From assembly GCA_900314715.1 (NCBI GenBank), contig OMWI01000024.1, positions 1-46,523 on the forward strand: a stretch of DNA of 46,523 bases, given 5' to 3'. Shown piece after piece: positions 26,702 through 35,930 of the stretch; the first letter of the stretch is position 1; every line of letters starts with the position of its first letter. The DNA comes from an uncultured Prevotellaceae bacterium (lineage in GTDB: Bacteria > Bacteroidota > Bacteroidia > Bacteroidales > Bacteroidaceae). A program made the translations under genes and the position numbers. Under the pieces are notes generated by a model. The model made no database searches. It was given only the letters and a program-made list of their open reading frames with translations, and was not told the origin of the DNA.

Positions 26702-27454
26702 CTATTCGTTTGGTAAAGATGGGTATTTACGGAACCAACCATCCCAGCGCATACGTAAAACGCCGAAGAAAGCTTCGCCGAAGATACCACCGCTCATCTT
26801 GCTTGTGCCTTCCTTTCGATTGACGAAGATGACAGGTACTTCCTTGATTTTGAAACCTATCTTATAGGCAGTGAATTTCATCTCGATTTGGAATCCATAA
26901 CCCTTGAAACGAATCTTATCAAGTTCGATGGTGGACAAAACACGTCGTTTGTAACACTTGAAGCCTGCCGTGGTGTCGTTCACCTTGAAGCCCATGACAA
27001 ATCGAACGTATTTAGAGGCGAAATAACTCATCAATACTCGTCCCATAGGCCAGTTGACAACATTGACACCTGACACGTATCGCGAACCGATAGATAAATC
27101 ATAACCCTCGTCGTGGCAAGCTTCATAAAGACGAGGCAGGTCGTTTGGATCATGACTGAAGTCTGCATCCATCTCGAAGATGTATTCATAATCACGTTCC
27201 AAAGCCCATTTGAAGCCAGTAATATAAGCCGTTCCAAGTCCTAACTTCCCCGAACGTTCAATGATAAACAAGCGGTCTGAAAACTCGTCTTTCATCAAAC
27301 GATGAACGACCTGTGCCGTTCCGTCAGGACTTCCATCATCGATGATGAGGATATGGAAGCACTTCTGTAAAGAGAACACGGCGCGAATGATTTTCTCGAT
27401 GTTCTCTATTTCGTTGTAGGTGGGGATGATGACAATACAGTCGCTTTGATTCAT
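26702..27454 (-). CDS. Polyprenol-phosphate mannosyltransferase-like glycosyltransferase (GT2)
   Basis: 250 residues of the Dpm1-type GT2 family, which moves a sugar (often mannose) from a nucleotide sugar to a lipid phosphate carrier. Seen are VIIPTYNEIENIEKII, IDDGSPDGTAQV, EMDADFSHDPNDLP (DxD-type metal site), IGSRYVSGV and TAGFKCYKRRVL. The protein ends RMRWDGWFRKYPSLPNE without membrane segments, as in the short DPMS class. It lies 22 bases before mfd in the same run. The sugar and acceptor are inferred. Confidence 0.85.
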   Translation of the reverse strand: MNQSDCIVIIPTYNEIENIEKIIRAVFSLQKCFHILIIDDGSPDGTAQVVHRLMKDEFSDRLFIIERSGKLGLGTAYITGFKWALERDYEYIFEMDADFSHDPNDLPRLYEACHDEGYDLSIGSRYVSGVNVVNWPMGRVLMSYFASKYVRFVMGFKVNDTTAGFKCYKRRVLSTIELDKIRFKGYGFQIEMKFTAYKIGFKIKEVPVIFVNRKEGTSKMSGGIFGEAFFGVLRMRWDGWFRKYPSLPNE

Positions 27455-27469
27455 GATTTTACTCCTATG

Positions 27470-28057
27470 TTATTCTTCCATCATGACGTCTTGTAAGACG
27501 TGTTCATGTTCTGGTTCCTTTTGTTTCTGAGGCTCTTGTTCTATTTCCTCTTTCTTTTCTTCCTTGCGAGGCTTGGAAGCTTTCTTTTCCTTTTCAGGCT
27601 CGTCGCTATCCTTGCGAGAACTTGCAACAGTTTGGTCCATGTCTACGATGTTGCGATTCATCGTGTTTAGACGATAAAGCTTGTTCACCTTACCGAAGTT
27701 TACTTCAATGGAGATGAATTTCTCTTCCTTGTCGAGAAGCGCACTTTCTACACTACCATTGTCAACGCCGCTAATCATTACTTCTTCCAAGTTCTTTTGT
27801 TTGCCGTCGAAATAATAGAGAATGCCGCTGTTGAGGTAATACATGCAATGGCGTTCCTCATCGGGAAAACGTGCCACGACGATAGAACCCTTTGGCAACA
27901 TGTTAGAAAGACTGTCGAATACCTCGTAGGTAGTTAACTCCTTGGTTTGCGCATTTTCCTTGTTCTGCTTACATGAACCGAGGATGGTGGCGATAAACGC
28001 TACCAATACCACCGTGAGAAAAGCGTTTGTGTGTTTAGAAGATCTCTTGCGTATCAT
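27470..28057 (-). CDS. Predicted lipoprotein, function unknown
   Basis: 195 residues. A basic N-terminus and hydrophobic stretch (FLTVVLVAFIATILGSC) end in a lipobox, so it is probably a lipoprotein anchored at Cys 29. The middle part (SIVVARFPDEERHCMYYLNSGILYYFDGKQ) looks like a small beta domain. The last third is very rich in Lys and Glu (KEKKASKPRKEEKKEEIEQE). I do not recognise a named family. It is placed between plsC and the GT2 gene. Confidence 0.65.
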   Translation of the reverse strand: MIRKRSSKHTNAFLTVVLVAFIATILGSCKQNKENAQTKELTTYEVFDSLSNMLPKGSIVVARFPDEERHCMYYLNSGILYYFDGKQKNLEEVMISGVDNGSVESALLDKEEKFISIEVNFGKVNKLYRLNTMNRNIVDMDQTVASSRKDSDEPEKEKKASKPRKEEKKEEIEQEPQKQKEPEHEHVLQDVMMEE

Positions 28058-28077
28058 ATCTTGTATTTTTAAGTTTT

Positions 28078-28836
28078 TTATTGATCGGGATTTTCCACAT
28101 AACCTTGGTATTCGGGAACCAAACCATCCATGATAATTCGATAACTTTCCTCTTCGGCATGAGTGATGTTATCTGTCCCTTTCCCGATAGGTGCGATGGG
28201 TTTATGAATCGTCAACGTTAATGGGTGCCAATCTACGAAATGGCAATCACGCATACGAGGCATCACATTAAACGAACCATTGATGGTAAGTGGTGCAACG
28301 GGAAGTTGCAAGTCGTCTGCCAAGGTGAACGCTCCTCGCTTAAATCGAGCCATGTGACCCGTAAAAGAGCGTGAACCTTCTGGAAATACCACCAATGACA
28401 TTCCTTCTTTCAATATCTCATGAGCCTTGTCGTAGGTTTGACGAATCTTGCTGGGACCTCGTTTGTCTACAAATATTTGGTGAGATGCTTGACAGGCTAC
28501 ACCTACCAATGGAATCTTTCTGATTTGACGTTTCATCATCCACTTGAAATTACGATTCAGGAATCCATAAATCAAGAAGATGTCGAATGCACCTTGATGA
28601 TTGCTCACGAAAACGTATGATTGACGTGGGTCGAGATGTTCTCTGCCTTCCACTTTGACGGGTAACAATAAGATGCGGATAATAAACCAACCCCACCATC
28701 TTCCAGGATAGTAACCCCAGAAATGACCATTGCCTAAAGTGCAACCCAATACAACCGTAACAGCTGTAATGAAAGTCGCTATCAAGCCTAATGGCAATGC
28801 GATGAACAATTGGTATATTCTATATAGGTATTTCAT
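28078..28836 (-). CDS. plsC: 1-acyl-sn-glycerol-3-phosphate acyltransferase
   Basis: Makes phosphatidic acid from lysophosphatidic acid at the inner membrane. The 252 residues carry two N-terminal hydrophobic segments and the acyltransferase blocks: NHQGAFD (His 80, Asp 85 of the HX4D motif), VFVDKRGPSKI, VVFPEGSRS, and LQLPVAPLTINGS. It is 11 bases after the metallophosphoesterase gene. Confidence 0.93.
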   Translation of the reverse strand: MKYLYRIYQLFIALPLGLIATFITAVTVVLGCTLGNGHFWGYYPGRWWGWFIIRILLLPVKVEGREHLDPRQSYVFVSNHQGAFDIFLIYGFLNRNFKWMMKRQIRKIPLVGVACQASHQIFVDKRGPSKIRQTYDKAHEILKEGMSLVVFPEGSRSFTGHMARFKRGAFTLADDLQLPVAPLTINGSFNVMPRMRDCHFVDWHPLTLTIHKPIAPIGKGTDNITHAEEESYRIIMDGLVPEYQGYVENPDQ

Positions 28837-28847
28837 TTCCTCTTCTT

Positions 28848-30017
28848 TTATTTTGCCTTACGAAGCGTAATGACGGCGATTTCAGGTGAAATGCCAAATC
28901 GTAAGGGAACGACACCACCAATTCCAGCGGTGACAAAGAGCATCCTGTCGTCTTCCTTGTATAATCCTAAATATTCCTTGGTAGTCAGACTAATCGGACG
29001 GAAGCCAAACAAACTGATTTGTCCACCATGTGTATGTCCTGATAAGGTCAGTTGTGCGTTGGATTTTGGCAAAATATCATCTCGCCAAACGAGAGGGGCA
29101 TGTTGCATCAACACAACGAATGCATCATCGCTGACGCCTTCGAGCGTTTTCTCAATATCTCTCTTGGGCTCTGATTTCTTCAAACAAGCACTCTCTTCAC
29201 CAGCAAACACGATGGATTGGTTGCCTCTTCGAATGGTAAAATGCTCGTTTCGTAATACGTTCCATCCAAATTGAATCTCTCTGCTGATTACTTCACGCTC
29301 ATTGGCAGCCTCAATAGCTGGGTCTTCATTGGTATAGTCGTTATAGTCGTGATTGCCCAAAACGGAGAACACACCGTCTTTGGCTTTCAGTTTCATCAGA
29401 ATGTCTTGTACGGGATATAGTTCTGAAGGCTTGATATTCTGAATATCGCCCAAGAACATGATAGCGTCTGCCTTTTGAGCGTTGATGGAATCGATGTCAC
29501 GATCTAATATATTCTTCCAAGAACCCGTGAAAGTTCCAACGTGAGCATCTGCGAATACCGCGATGCGATAACCGTCGAATGCATCTGGTAAATCCTTGAA
29601 TGCCAATTCCATTCGGTTGATTTCAAGTTTGCGAATGCCGATGGTAGAACCATAGATAACTACGTACATGGAATACAAGGCGAGGAAGAATCCTATTAGG
29701 TTTCCCCAATTCTTTTTCGTTTTGCGAATGATACACCACGCCTTTCCGAAAGCCGAACAAATGGCGTAGATAGCAATGGGAATCACGAAAATTCCCAAAA
29801 GGAACAAATAGCGGTTGACAATGCTAATGTCATCTGGAAGGAAATTCTTCGTGAAAGAAAGATAGATGGTGTACAGCATCATGAAGATTCCCGGTGCCCA
29901 CCACAAACTACGTTTCACCTTACTGTTCTTGAAACGTTTCTTGAGATAGCGTTTTTCCAGATACCAATAGGAAAACACTGTCATCATTATAATTAGTATA
30001 GATACTCTTGCAATCAT
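28848..30017 (-). CDS. Membrane-bound metallophosphoesterase
   Basis: 389 residues. Four predicted membrane segments fill the first ~130 residues. A calcineurin-type phosphoesterase domain follows, with all metal-site motifs: FADAHVG, FLGDIQN, VLGNHDYND, LMQHAPL and LSGHTHGGQ. It resembles YkoQ/YaeI-type proteins, some of which (LpxG, LpxH-like) act on lipid A precursors; the substrate here is not clear. Its start overlaps the stop of the MetH-activation gene by four bases. Confidence 0.85.
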   Translation of the reverse strand: MIARVSILIIMMTVFSYWYLEKRYLKKRFKNSKVKRSLWWAPGIFMMLYTIYLSFTKNFLPDDISIVNRYLFLLGIFVIPIAIYAICSAFGKAWCIIRKTKKNWGNLIGFFLALYSMYVVIYGSTIGIRKLEINRMELAFKDLPDAFDGYRIAVFADAHVGTFTGSWKNILDRDIDSINAQKADAIMFLGDIQNIKPSELYPVQDILMKLKAKDGVFSVLGNHDYNDYTNEDPAIEAANEREVISREIQFGWNVLRNEHFTIRRGNQSIVFAGEESACLKKSEPKRDIEKTLEGVSDDAFVVLMQHAPLVWRDDILPKSNAQLTLSGHTHGGQISLFGFRPISLTTKEYLGLYKEDDRMLFVTAGIGGVVPLRFGISPEIAVITLRKAK

Positions 30018-30805
30018 TTTATATATTTTCTCATTAATTCTATAGGTAAGCCACGTCGCATGGCATAATCACGTAATTGGTCTTCTCCAATGGTTCCCAA
30101 GTCGAAGTATCGAGCCTTAGGATGAGCCAACATCAATCCCGAAACGCTGGCATGTGGGCGCATCATACCGCTCTCGGTCAATGAAATGCCAATTTGCTTC
30201 ATCCCAATCATGTCTGATAGGATGAAGTTGACACTTGTATCTGGCAAGGAAGGATAACCCACGGCTGGACGAATACCCTGAAACTTTTCCATGTGTAATT
30301 GCTCCATTGTCAGATGTTCATCGGGCGAATAGCCCCAATATATCTTTCGCACTTCCTCGTGCATCTTTTCTGCCGTTGCTTCTGCCAATCTATCGGCAAT
30401 TGTTTGCGTCATCATTTGCATATAATGGTCGCCCTTGTGTTCGTGTTCCATGCTTCCGTCAACGGTAGTCGCAAACGCCCCAACTCGGTCTTTAATACCT
30501 GACGAAAAGGGACGTACGAAATCTGCCAAACAAAGACATGTCCCATCCTGTTGCGGTTGTTGTTGCCTTAGCATGGGAATGCGAAAGTCGCCCATGATGA
30601 TATCATCGCCATCGCTATTGGCTTCCAATATGTCAAAGAGTGCGAACGTATGATGCTGCCCTTCCATCTCTTTCAGCAGGGTTTCTGCCTCGTTTTTGAG
30701 CTTCAGCTTCTCATGTTCTGGTTTTCCCGAAAGTCCCCAAGCATGATAGAAATACGCCCAGTTGATGTACGGGACAACGTCGCTTATTTGATATGTTAAC
30801 TTCAT
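30014..30805 (-). CDS. Stand-alone cobalamin-dependent methionine synthase reactivation domain
   Basis: 263 residues that make up nothing but the C-terminal reactivation (AdoMet-binding) domain of MetH. Recognisable pieces are PYINWAYFYHAWGL at the start, DRVGAFATTV, IADRLAEATAEKMHE, GIRPAVGYPSLPD (RPAxGYP AdoMet motif) and GISLTESGMMRPHASVSG. In E. coli this domain is fused to MetH and reductively methylates oxidised cob(II)alamin. Here it is a separate gene that overlaps pyrC by 4 bases. A MetH lacking this domain should be elsewhere in the genome. Confidence 0.92.
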   Translation of the reverse strand: MKLTYQISDVVPYINWAYFYHAWGLSGKPEHEKLKLKNEAETLLKEMEGQHHTFALFDILEANSDGDDIIMGDFRIPMLRQQQPQQDGTCLCLADFVRPFSSGIKDRVGAFATTVDGSMEHEHKGDHYMQMMTQTIADRLAEATAEKMHEEVRKIYWGYSPDEHLTMEQLHMEKFQGIRPAVGYPSLPDTSVNFILSDMIGMKQIGISLTESGMMRPHASVSGLMLAHPKARYFDLGTIGEDQLRDYAMRRGLPIELMRKYIK

Positions 30806-32133
30806 CTGAAGTTGATTTCCTCACCGCGATAATGTTCGTTGAACATACCTTGGTGATAGACGGTCGTACCGTTGCAGATGGTTCGTTCTACGCGCCAATT
30901 GAAGGTATGTCCCATCAACGGACTCCATTTGCATTTGCTTTGTATGATGTCTTCCGTCACCGTCCACGGACAATGCGGTCGTACAATGGTAATGTCTGCT
31001 TTATATCCCTCTCGTAGATAACCACGTTCGTTGACTTTGAAGATTCGAGCGGGATTGTGTGCCATGAGCGTTGGAATACGTTCGATGGGCAGGATGTTTT
31101 CGTCTACCAATTCCAACATAACAGGTAGGGAGAATTGTATCATCGGCATTCCCGACGCGGCTTTCTTGCAACCGCCTTGCTTTTGTGTTAGCAAATGCGG
31201 TGCATGGTCGGTTCCTACCGTAGAGATAATCCCCGTGTTGAGGGCTTTTCTCAATGCGTATCTGTCTTTATCCGTCTTGATGGCGGGATTGCATTTTATC
31301 AATGCGCCTTTTGATGAATAGTCGTCGTCGGAAAAAAACAAATGGGCAATCACGGCTTCTGCGGTGATGTTGGCGAGTCTTCCGAACAATCCCAACTCTG
31401 CTGCCGTCGAAACGTGAGCAACATGTAGTTGCGTATCGAACATCTGTGCCAATCCAACGGCTAAAGAGGAAGATGCAACACATGCTTCCTCTGAACGAAT
31501 CTTCGGATGTAGTTGCACCATCGGGTCTTCTCCGTATTTCTCAACGGCCTCTTTCATGTTTCGATTGATGATTTCATTGTCTTCGCAATGCACCATCAAG
31601 GGCAGTTGAAGAGCATGAGCGGTCTGGAAAATATTCATCAACGCGCTGATTTCGTCCACTTTCATGTTTCCCGTACTTGCCCCCATAAACAACTTAATGC
31701 CAGGGATGCGATGACGGTCGAGATGATGGAAATCGGCAATGTTATCGTTAGTCGCTCCGAAAAAGAAACTATAGTTGACGTAACTACTATGTTTAGCCCT
31801 CGTAAACTTATCGTTTAGCGCCTCTAAACATATCGTTTGCGGAACCGTATTCGGCATATCGAAATACGAAGTGATTCCACCATAAGCGGCAGCCCTACTT
31901 TCGTGCTCAATATCAGCCTTTTCCGTCAATCCTGGTTCACGGAAATGCACGTGGCAATCGATGATTCCAGGGAAGATAAAACACCCAGAGGCATCAATCA
32001 CTTCGTCGTAGTTTCTTTGGGGATAGTCATTACCTTCATGGATGATGTCAAGACGGTCGTCTTTTACGACAAGGTAACCTTCAAAAGAATTACCCTCGTT
32101 GATGATTGTGCCGCCTTTGATGAGTGTTTCCAT
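30802..32133 (-). CDS. pyrC: Dihydroorotase
   Basis: Closes N-carbamoyl-aspartate to dihydroorotate in pyrimidine synthesis. The 443 residues are of the long class I type: DCHVHFREPG (metal His 61 and 63), GIKLFMGASTGNM with a candidate carboxylated Lys, MVHCEDNE, LHVAHVSTA and GTDHAPH. The C-terminal KADITIVRP closes the barrel. It starts 14 bases after the DUF4369 gene. Confidence 0.93.
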   Translation of the reverse strand: METLIKGGTIINEGNSFEGYLVVKDDRLDIIHEGNDYPQRNYDEVIDASGCFIFPGIIDCHVHFREPGLTEKADIEHESRAAAYGGITSYFDMPNTVPQTICLEALNDKFTRAKHSSYVNYSFFFGATNDNIADFHHLDRHRIPGIKLFMGASTGNMKVDEISALMNIFQTAHALQLPLMVHCEDNEIINRNMKEAVEKYGEDPMVQLHPKIRSEEACVASSSLAVGLAQMFDTQLHVAHVSTAAELGLFGRLANITAEAVIAHLFFSDDDYSSKGALIKCNPAIKTDKDRYALRKALNTGIISTVGTDHAPHLLTQKQGGCKKAASGMPMIQFSLPVMLELVDENILPIERIPTLMAHNPARIFKVNERGYLREGYKADITIVRPHCPWTVTEDIIQSKCKWSPLMGHTFNWRVERTICNGTTVYHQGMFNEHYRGEEINFR

Positions 32134-32147
32134 GAGATGATGATAAC

Positions 32148-32936
32148 TTATTTCTTGTTTGCGGGAGCAGCCAACTCGTTAGGCGTTGGAGCGGGATTCA
32201 GTTGTGGAACTGGTTGAGCTTGTTGCGTTTCAGGCGCGTCTTTCATTCCGTTCATGATAGCTTGGTTTTCCTGCGCCTTTTGATAGTATTCCTTGACGTA
32301 AGGGTCATTCTTGAACTTATCCGTAGCTTTGCTCATGATGTCCTCAATCCATGGTGTAAGTTCTGGAAAGCGATTTCCCGCCGTTATCAAGAAAAATACA
32401 CCCGGTCCCAAAACATTATCGAAGTTCTCCGTAACGAATGTTGTAACGAGATGATCTTCTTCCACGGAGATTTCGTTGGCTTCTTGATTCAACTTAACAT
32501 TTACCACATTCATGTCCTCACCGTCCATGATAGCTTGGTCGTGCTTATGAATAAGTTCTGCTTGTCTTGCTTTCAGTTGGTTGTATTGGTTGAAAAACTT
32601 GAACAACACATCATTCATCGGCGTACCCGTAACATTCTGTTGCGCCAAGTCTAACTTTACGGTAATATCTCCCTTTTCCAAGACTAACGGAAGGAGGCTT
32701 TCATTATCCATGAAGATATTCGCCATCCGAATGGAGTCAATGGTTCCAGAGAAGTGAAATTGTCCGTGAACGACCTCGCATGAGTCAACGTTCTTGAATT
32801 CGTTGTTTTTTAATACTTTCAAATAGAGTCTGCTTCCATCCAAGCCCGATAAATTAGAAGTTCCTTGGATGTTATAAGTACCCATGCAAGATGTAAATGC
32901 CAGTATAGACAAGAATGCGTAAAAGAGCTTATTCAT
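32148..32936 (-). CDS. DUF4369 lipoprotein without a thioredoxin domain
   Basis: 262 residues. A signal peptide with lipobox (LAFTSC) precedes an N-terminal DUF4369 domain (YNIQGTSNLSGLDGSRLYLKV..., SCEVVHGQFHFSGTIDS). In many Bacteroidetes proteins this domain stands before a TlpA-like thioredoxin domain. Here a helical region follows and then a Gln/Pro-rich tail (QQAQPVPQLNPAPTPNE), with no CxxC. It is the first gene of the long minus-strand run; a -7 box TAACTTTG lies upstream. Confidence 0.75.
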   Translation of the reverse strand: MNKLFYAFLSILAFTSCMGTYNIQGTSNLSGLDGSRLYLKVLKNNEFKNVDSCEVVHGQFHFSGTIDSIRMANIFMDNESLLPLVLEKGDITVKLDLAQQNVTGTPMNDVLFKFFNQYNQLKARQAELIHKHDQAIMDGEDMNVVNVKLNQEANEISVEEDHLVTTFVTENFDNVLGPGVFFLITAGNRFPELTPWIEDIMSKATDKFKNDPYVKEYYQKAQENQAIMNGMKDAPETQQAQPVPQLNPAPTPNELAAPANKK

Positions 32937-32970
32937 AAATAATTCATATTCTTTAATCGAATCTGAATGC

Positions 32971-32978
32971 CAAAGTTA
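32971..32978 (-). promoter_or_regulatory. -7 box of the DUF4369-pyrC-mfd run
   Basis: TAACTTTG on the minus strand, 34 bases before the start of the DUF4369 gene. A -33 element at the right distance is not evident. Confidence 0.5.
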
Positions 32979-33080
32979 CTATCTATTATTGAGGTAATGA
33001 AAAATATTTATGCTATTTAATTGAAATAGGTCGTCTTTTAGTATTTTTTCACTCAATAATAAAGGATTTTGCCCGTGTAA

Positions 33081-33497
33081 CTATTTCTTTAATTCAGATG
33101 CAATGCGGTGTGTGGTGTATACTTCCAAGACGGCTGCAATGAGCAAAAGCACCACCCATTTGTTGTAAACGTAGTTGATGTATTGGTAATATCCGCCCTC
33201 GCCTCCGTATTGGAAAAGGGGAAGGAGGAAATTGTATGCCGTGTCGCACATCAAGATGCCCGCAAGGATGAAAAAGATGTTGGCTAAGTTTTGTATTCGC
33301 TTCAGACGACGAATGACAAAACTGGGTCCGTCGTAGGTTTGCATCAACTGCATGAACGAGAACAATATGGCTCCGAAGAGGAAAATCCAACACACGATTT
33401 TTTGTTGCCATAGAAACACGAAGCATCCGATGCCGATAACCATCAGCACTCCTCCCAACAAGAAAATGATAGTTTGGGTTTTGGTTAACTCTTTCAT
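33081..33497 (-). CDS. Small integral membrane protein, function unknown
   Basis: 138 residues with four predicted membrane segments (IIFLLGGVLMVIGIGCFVF, IVCWIFLFGAILFSFMQL, IFFILAGILMCDTAYNFLL, WVVLLLIAAVLEVYTTH). No catalytic motif is seen. Its start overlaps the stop of the divIC-like gene by 4 bases, so the two are co-translated. A link to envelope or division is possible but only inferred from position. Confidence 0.7.
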   Translation of the reverse strand: MKELTKTQTIIFLLGGVLMVIGIGCFVFLWQQKIVCWIFLFGAILFSFMQLMQTYDGPSFVIRRLKRIQNLANIFFILAGILMCDTAYNFLLPLFQYGGEGGYYQYINYVYNKWVVLLLIAAVLEVYTTHRIASELKK

Positions 33498-33820
33498 TTC
33501 TTGACAGGCTTGGGATTGATATCGTCGCTCAACACGAAGATGTCCTCGTCGTCGGCTTTCATGAAATAACGCTCGCGGGCAATCTTCTGAATGGCCTTTG
33601 GATTTCGTTTCAATTCCCTGAGTTGACGAATGTCGTTCTCGTTGGTGTCGTTATACTTCTTGATTTCTGATTTCAAGTCGCTTATCTCCATCTTATATTG
33701 GAAAATACGCATGAAACTATTCTCGTCAAGGAAGCTGATGATGGAAACTCCGACAACGATAACGATTAAATACTTATAGTGATCGAGGAAATTTAGGAAT
33801 CCGTTAATGTACTTCTTCAT
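33494..33820 (-). CDS. FtsB/DivIC-like septum formation protein
   Basis: 108 residues from the ATG at 33820. An upstream ATG at 33853 is in frame but lies next to a -7-like TATTTTTG (33842-33849), so it is unlikely. One transmembrane segment (YLIVIVVGVSIISFL) is followed by a short coiled coil (MEISDLKSEIKKYNDTNENDIRQLRELK) and IQKIARERYFMKADDEDIFVL. That end is the signature of FtsB/DivIC, part of the FtsQLB complex of the division machinery. Confidence 0.88.
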   Translation of the reverse strand: MKKYINGFLNFLDHYKYLIVIVVGVSIISFLDENSFMRIFQYKMEISDLKSEIKKYNDTNENDIRQLRELKRNPKAIQKIARERYFMKADDEDIFVLSDDINPKPVKK

Positions 33821-33955
33821 ACTTATTTCTATTTGAGAATGCAAAAATAACAAATATTCTTGATACTTATATTGACTTCATGAAAAATATTCTTAAAATT
33901 CTCATGTTTTTTCAAATATCGCGTTTTTGATAGTTGTATATATCCTTTGCGAACT

Positions 33956-35815
33956 TCAGAAAGTGCGTTTATGTAAATGGGAGAATATGACAGACGGATT
34001 CCCCACTTGAATAATAGCTTTGTTTCTTTCTTTTGTCTTCTTCAGATTTACCAAGTTTTCTATTTTATTTCTGTTGGCGTTTCCTCTACCAATAACGAAA
34101 TTGTTGACGTATGAACATCCAGTTTTCCTAACTCCATCGTTTTCGTTTTCTTGCATTCTAAGATAACCATTGCAAACGTTGTAGGCTATAAAATTGTTTG
34201 TGCTTAATCGACAATCTTTGGGAATGCTCCATCTTGTCTCTCCTTTTTTACTTCCATCCCTACAATCAATGTCATAATAATTTTCGGTATCGAGAATAAT
34301 GTTGCAATAAATGTCCATGTTGTAAGCACCATCGTCTCCGTAAATAGCGTTGTTTTTCCCCAATCCTCCACAATTGATGATGGTGTTGTATCTAATGGTT
34401 GCCCTTCCGTTGTTAGGGATGATATAGATGTCTCCAGAATCTTGAAGTCCTAATTGTTTCCTTTCGTTCATCCATTCATCAGTATGGTGAAAGTAATTGT
34501 ATTCCACCAGATTGTTAGGAAGATATTCTTTTTCCTTGCAATTCAATTTTCCAATCCTGATAGCACTATAATTGGTGTTGATGAATTCATTATGTGCGAT
34601 ATAAGCCGTAGCATCACTCCAAACGGCATGAGTGTTGCCACTATAATGTCCGATGTTGGTGAAGACATTATCTACCACTTCCATATATGGGTCATGATTT
34701 TTGATGAGGTAAGGATAATGTTCGGTTCTTGTGGCAGAGGTCTTGATTTCTTCAAAACGGTTATGGTCTGCAAACAATAAACCTGTATTGTAAATACCGC
34801 CAAAGATGGGATTCATCATCTTGCTATGATGTATGCGCAAAGAAGCCGAATTCATGATTCCGTATTCCGTTCCTCCGATAATGGTCAATCCATTGATTTC
34901 CACTTTACTGTCACCTTTTATGTGAAAAATGTAATTCGATTCGCATTGGCTAATGGTTCCGTATTGAGAAGGATACGAAAGGTAGCCGTCTTTAATGATA
35001 ACGCCATCGTTGCTCTCCTCGAAATTCGTTAGATAGAAATCTGTTTGAGGAGAAAGGTCTCGCATATATTTGCTATTGGTGTAAGAATCCTTTTTGTCAA
35101 TGGTGAAGTAGATTGTTCCATTGGAACAAGAATGTACTCGATAAGTTTGTCTTACGAATGAAACTCGGAAGCTAATGAATACTTGGTCGTTTTTTGTAAT
35201 ACGAATATGCAGAAGTTCTTTGGGAAGAACAAGACCATAGATGCCTTGTGAGGAAAGCGTAGTGTTCCATCCTCTTGCTCGATAGGTTTTGCTTCTTGCA
35301 AGTTGAAGGATTTTCCCGCTATTAGTTGTGAATGCTTCGTCTCCTTTTACTTCCTTTGTATATGGAACGAGATATTTGTTTCTTTGAAGTCTTGTCTTTT
35401 GAAAAGGTTTGCCAAATTCAAAAATCTTATGACCTTCACCGTTGATGATGATGTTCTTACGTTTATCGATGTTGAGCAATGCTTGTATGCTTCCCGTATT
35501 GTTGCGCGAAGAAGTTGAATTGCCTGATAGGAAAATGTCGGATTTTAGGTTAATAGTTATGGATTGATTGTTTGCAATCGCCCTTGCCAAATCTTCCTCG
35601 TTGTAAACATCTATAGAAGCACGGGTTTGTAATGGAATCCATTGCCTTCTTTTGAATTCGCATGGAGGAAGTTCATTAGATGGTATTGATGGAAAGATGC
35701 TATCATAGATGTATTGTATTTCATTCTTCCATTTAGGAGGATAGTCGGGAAGTGCCCTTCCGTGCATATTCACGGAAAACAAACCGATAATGAAGAATAC
35801 GGTTATCTTTTTCAT
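33956..35815 (-). CDS. Secreted right-handed beta-helix protein
   Basis: 619 residues. A signal peptide (MKKITVFFIIGLFSVNMHGRA) is followed by a propeptide-like region, then IDVYNEEDLARAIANNQSITINLKSDI as the start of a parallel beta-helix. The rungs recur to near the end (NGLTIIGGTEYGIMNSASLRIHHSKM, HNRFEEIKTS, YNYFHHTDEW, YNTIINCGG, YCNIILDTENY, INYSAIRIGK type). Such folds are found in polysaccharide lyases and in surface carbohydrate-binding proteins. No lyase active site can be named by eye. It stands alone between division genes and aroB. Confidence 0.75.
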   Translation of the reverse strand: MKKITVFFIIGLFSVNMHGRALPDYPPKWKNEIQYIYDSIFPSIPSNELPPCEFKRRQWIPLQTRASIDVYNEEDLARAIANNQSITINLKSDIFLSGNSTSSRNNTGSIQALLNIDKRKNIIINGEGHKIFEFGKPFQKTRLQRNKYLVPYTKEVKGDEAFTTNSGKILQLARSKTYRARGWNTTLSSQGIYGLVLPKELLHIRITKNDQVFISFRVSFVRQTYRVHSCSNGTIYFTIDKKDSYTNSKYMRDLSPQTDFYLTNFEESNDGVIIKDGYLSYPSQYGTISQCESNYIFHIKGDSKVEINGLTIIGGTEYGIMNSASLRIHHSKMMNPIFGGIYNTGLLFADHNRFEEIKTSATRTEHYPYLIKNHDPYMEVVDNVFTNIGHYSGNTHAVWSDATAYIAHNEFINTNYSAIRIGKLNCKEKEYLPNNLVEYNYFHHTDEWMNERKQLGLQDSGDIYIIPNNGRATIRYNTIINCGGLGKNNAIYGDDGAYNMDIYCNIILDTENYYDIDCRDGSKKGETRWSIPKDCRLSTNNFIAYNVCNGYLRMQENENDGVRKTGCSYVNNFVIGRGNANRNKIENLVNLKKTKERNKAIIQVGNPSVIFSHLHKRTF

Positions 35816-35930
35816 GATTATTCGATAGGTTTATATTACTCCGCAAAGTTCAATAAAAAAAATGAAATATCCAACAAATGTTGATTTATTTCTTGAAACA
35901 ATCGATTTTTAACGGCATTTTCCTCTCATG

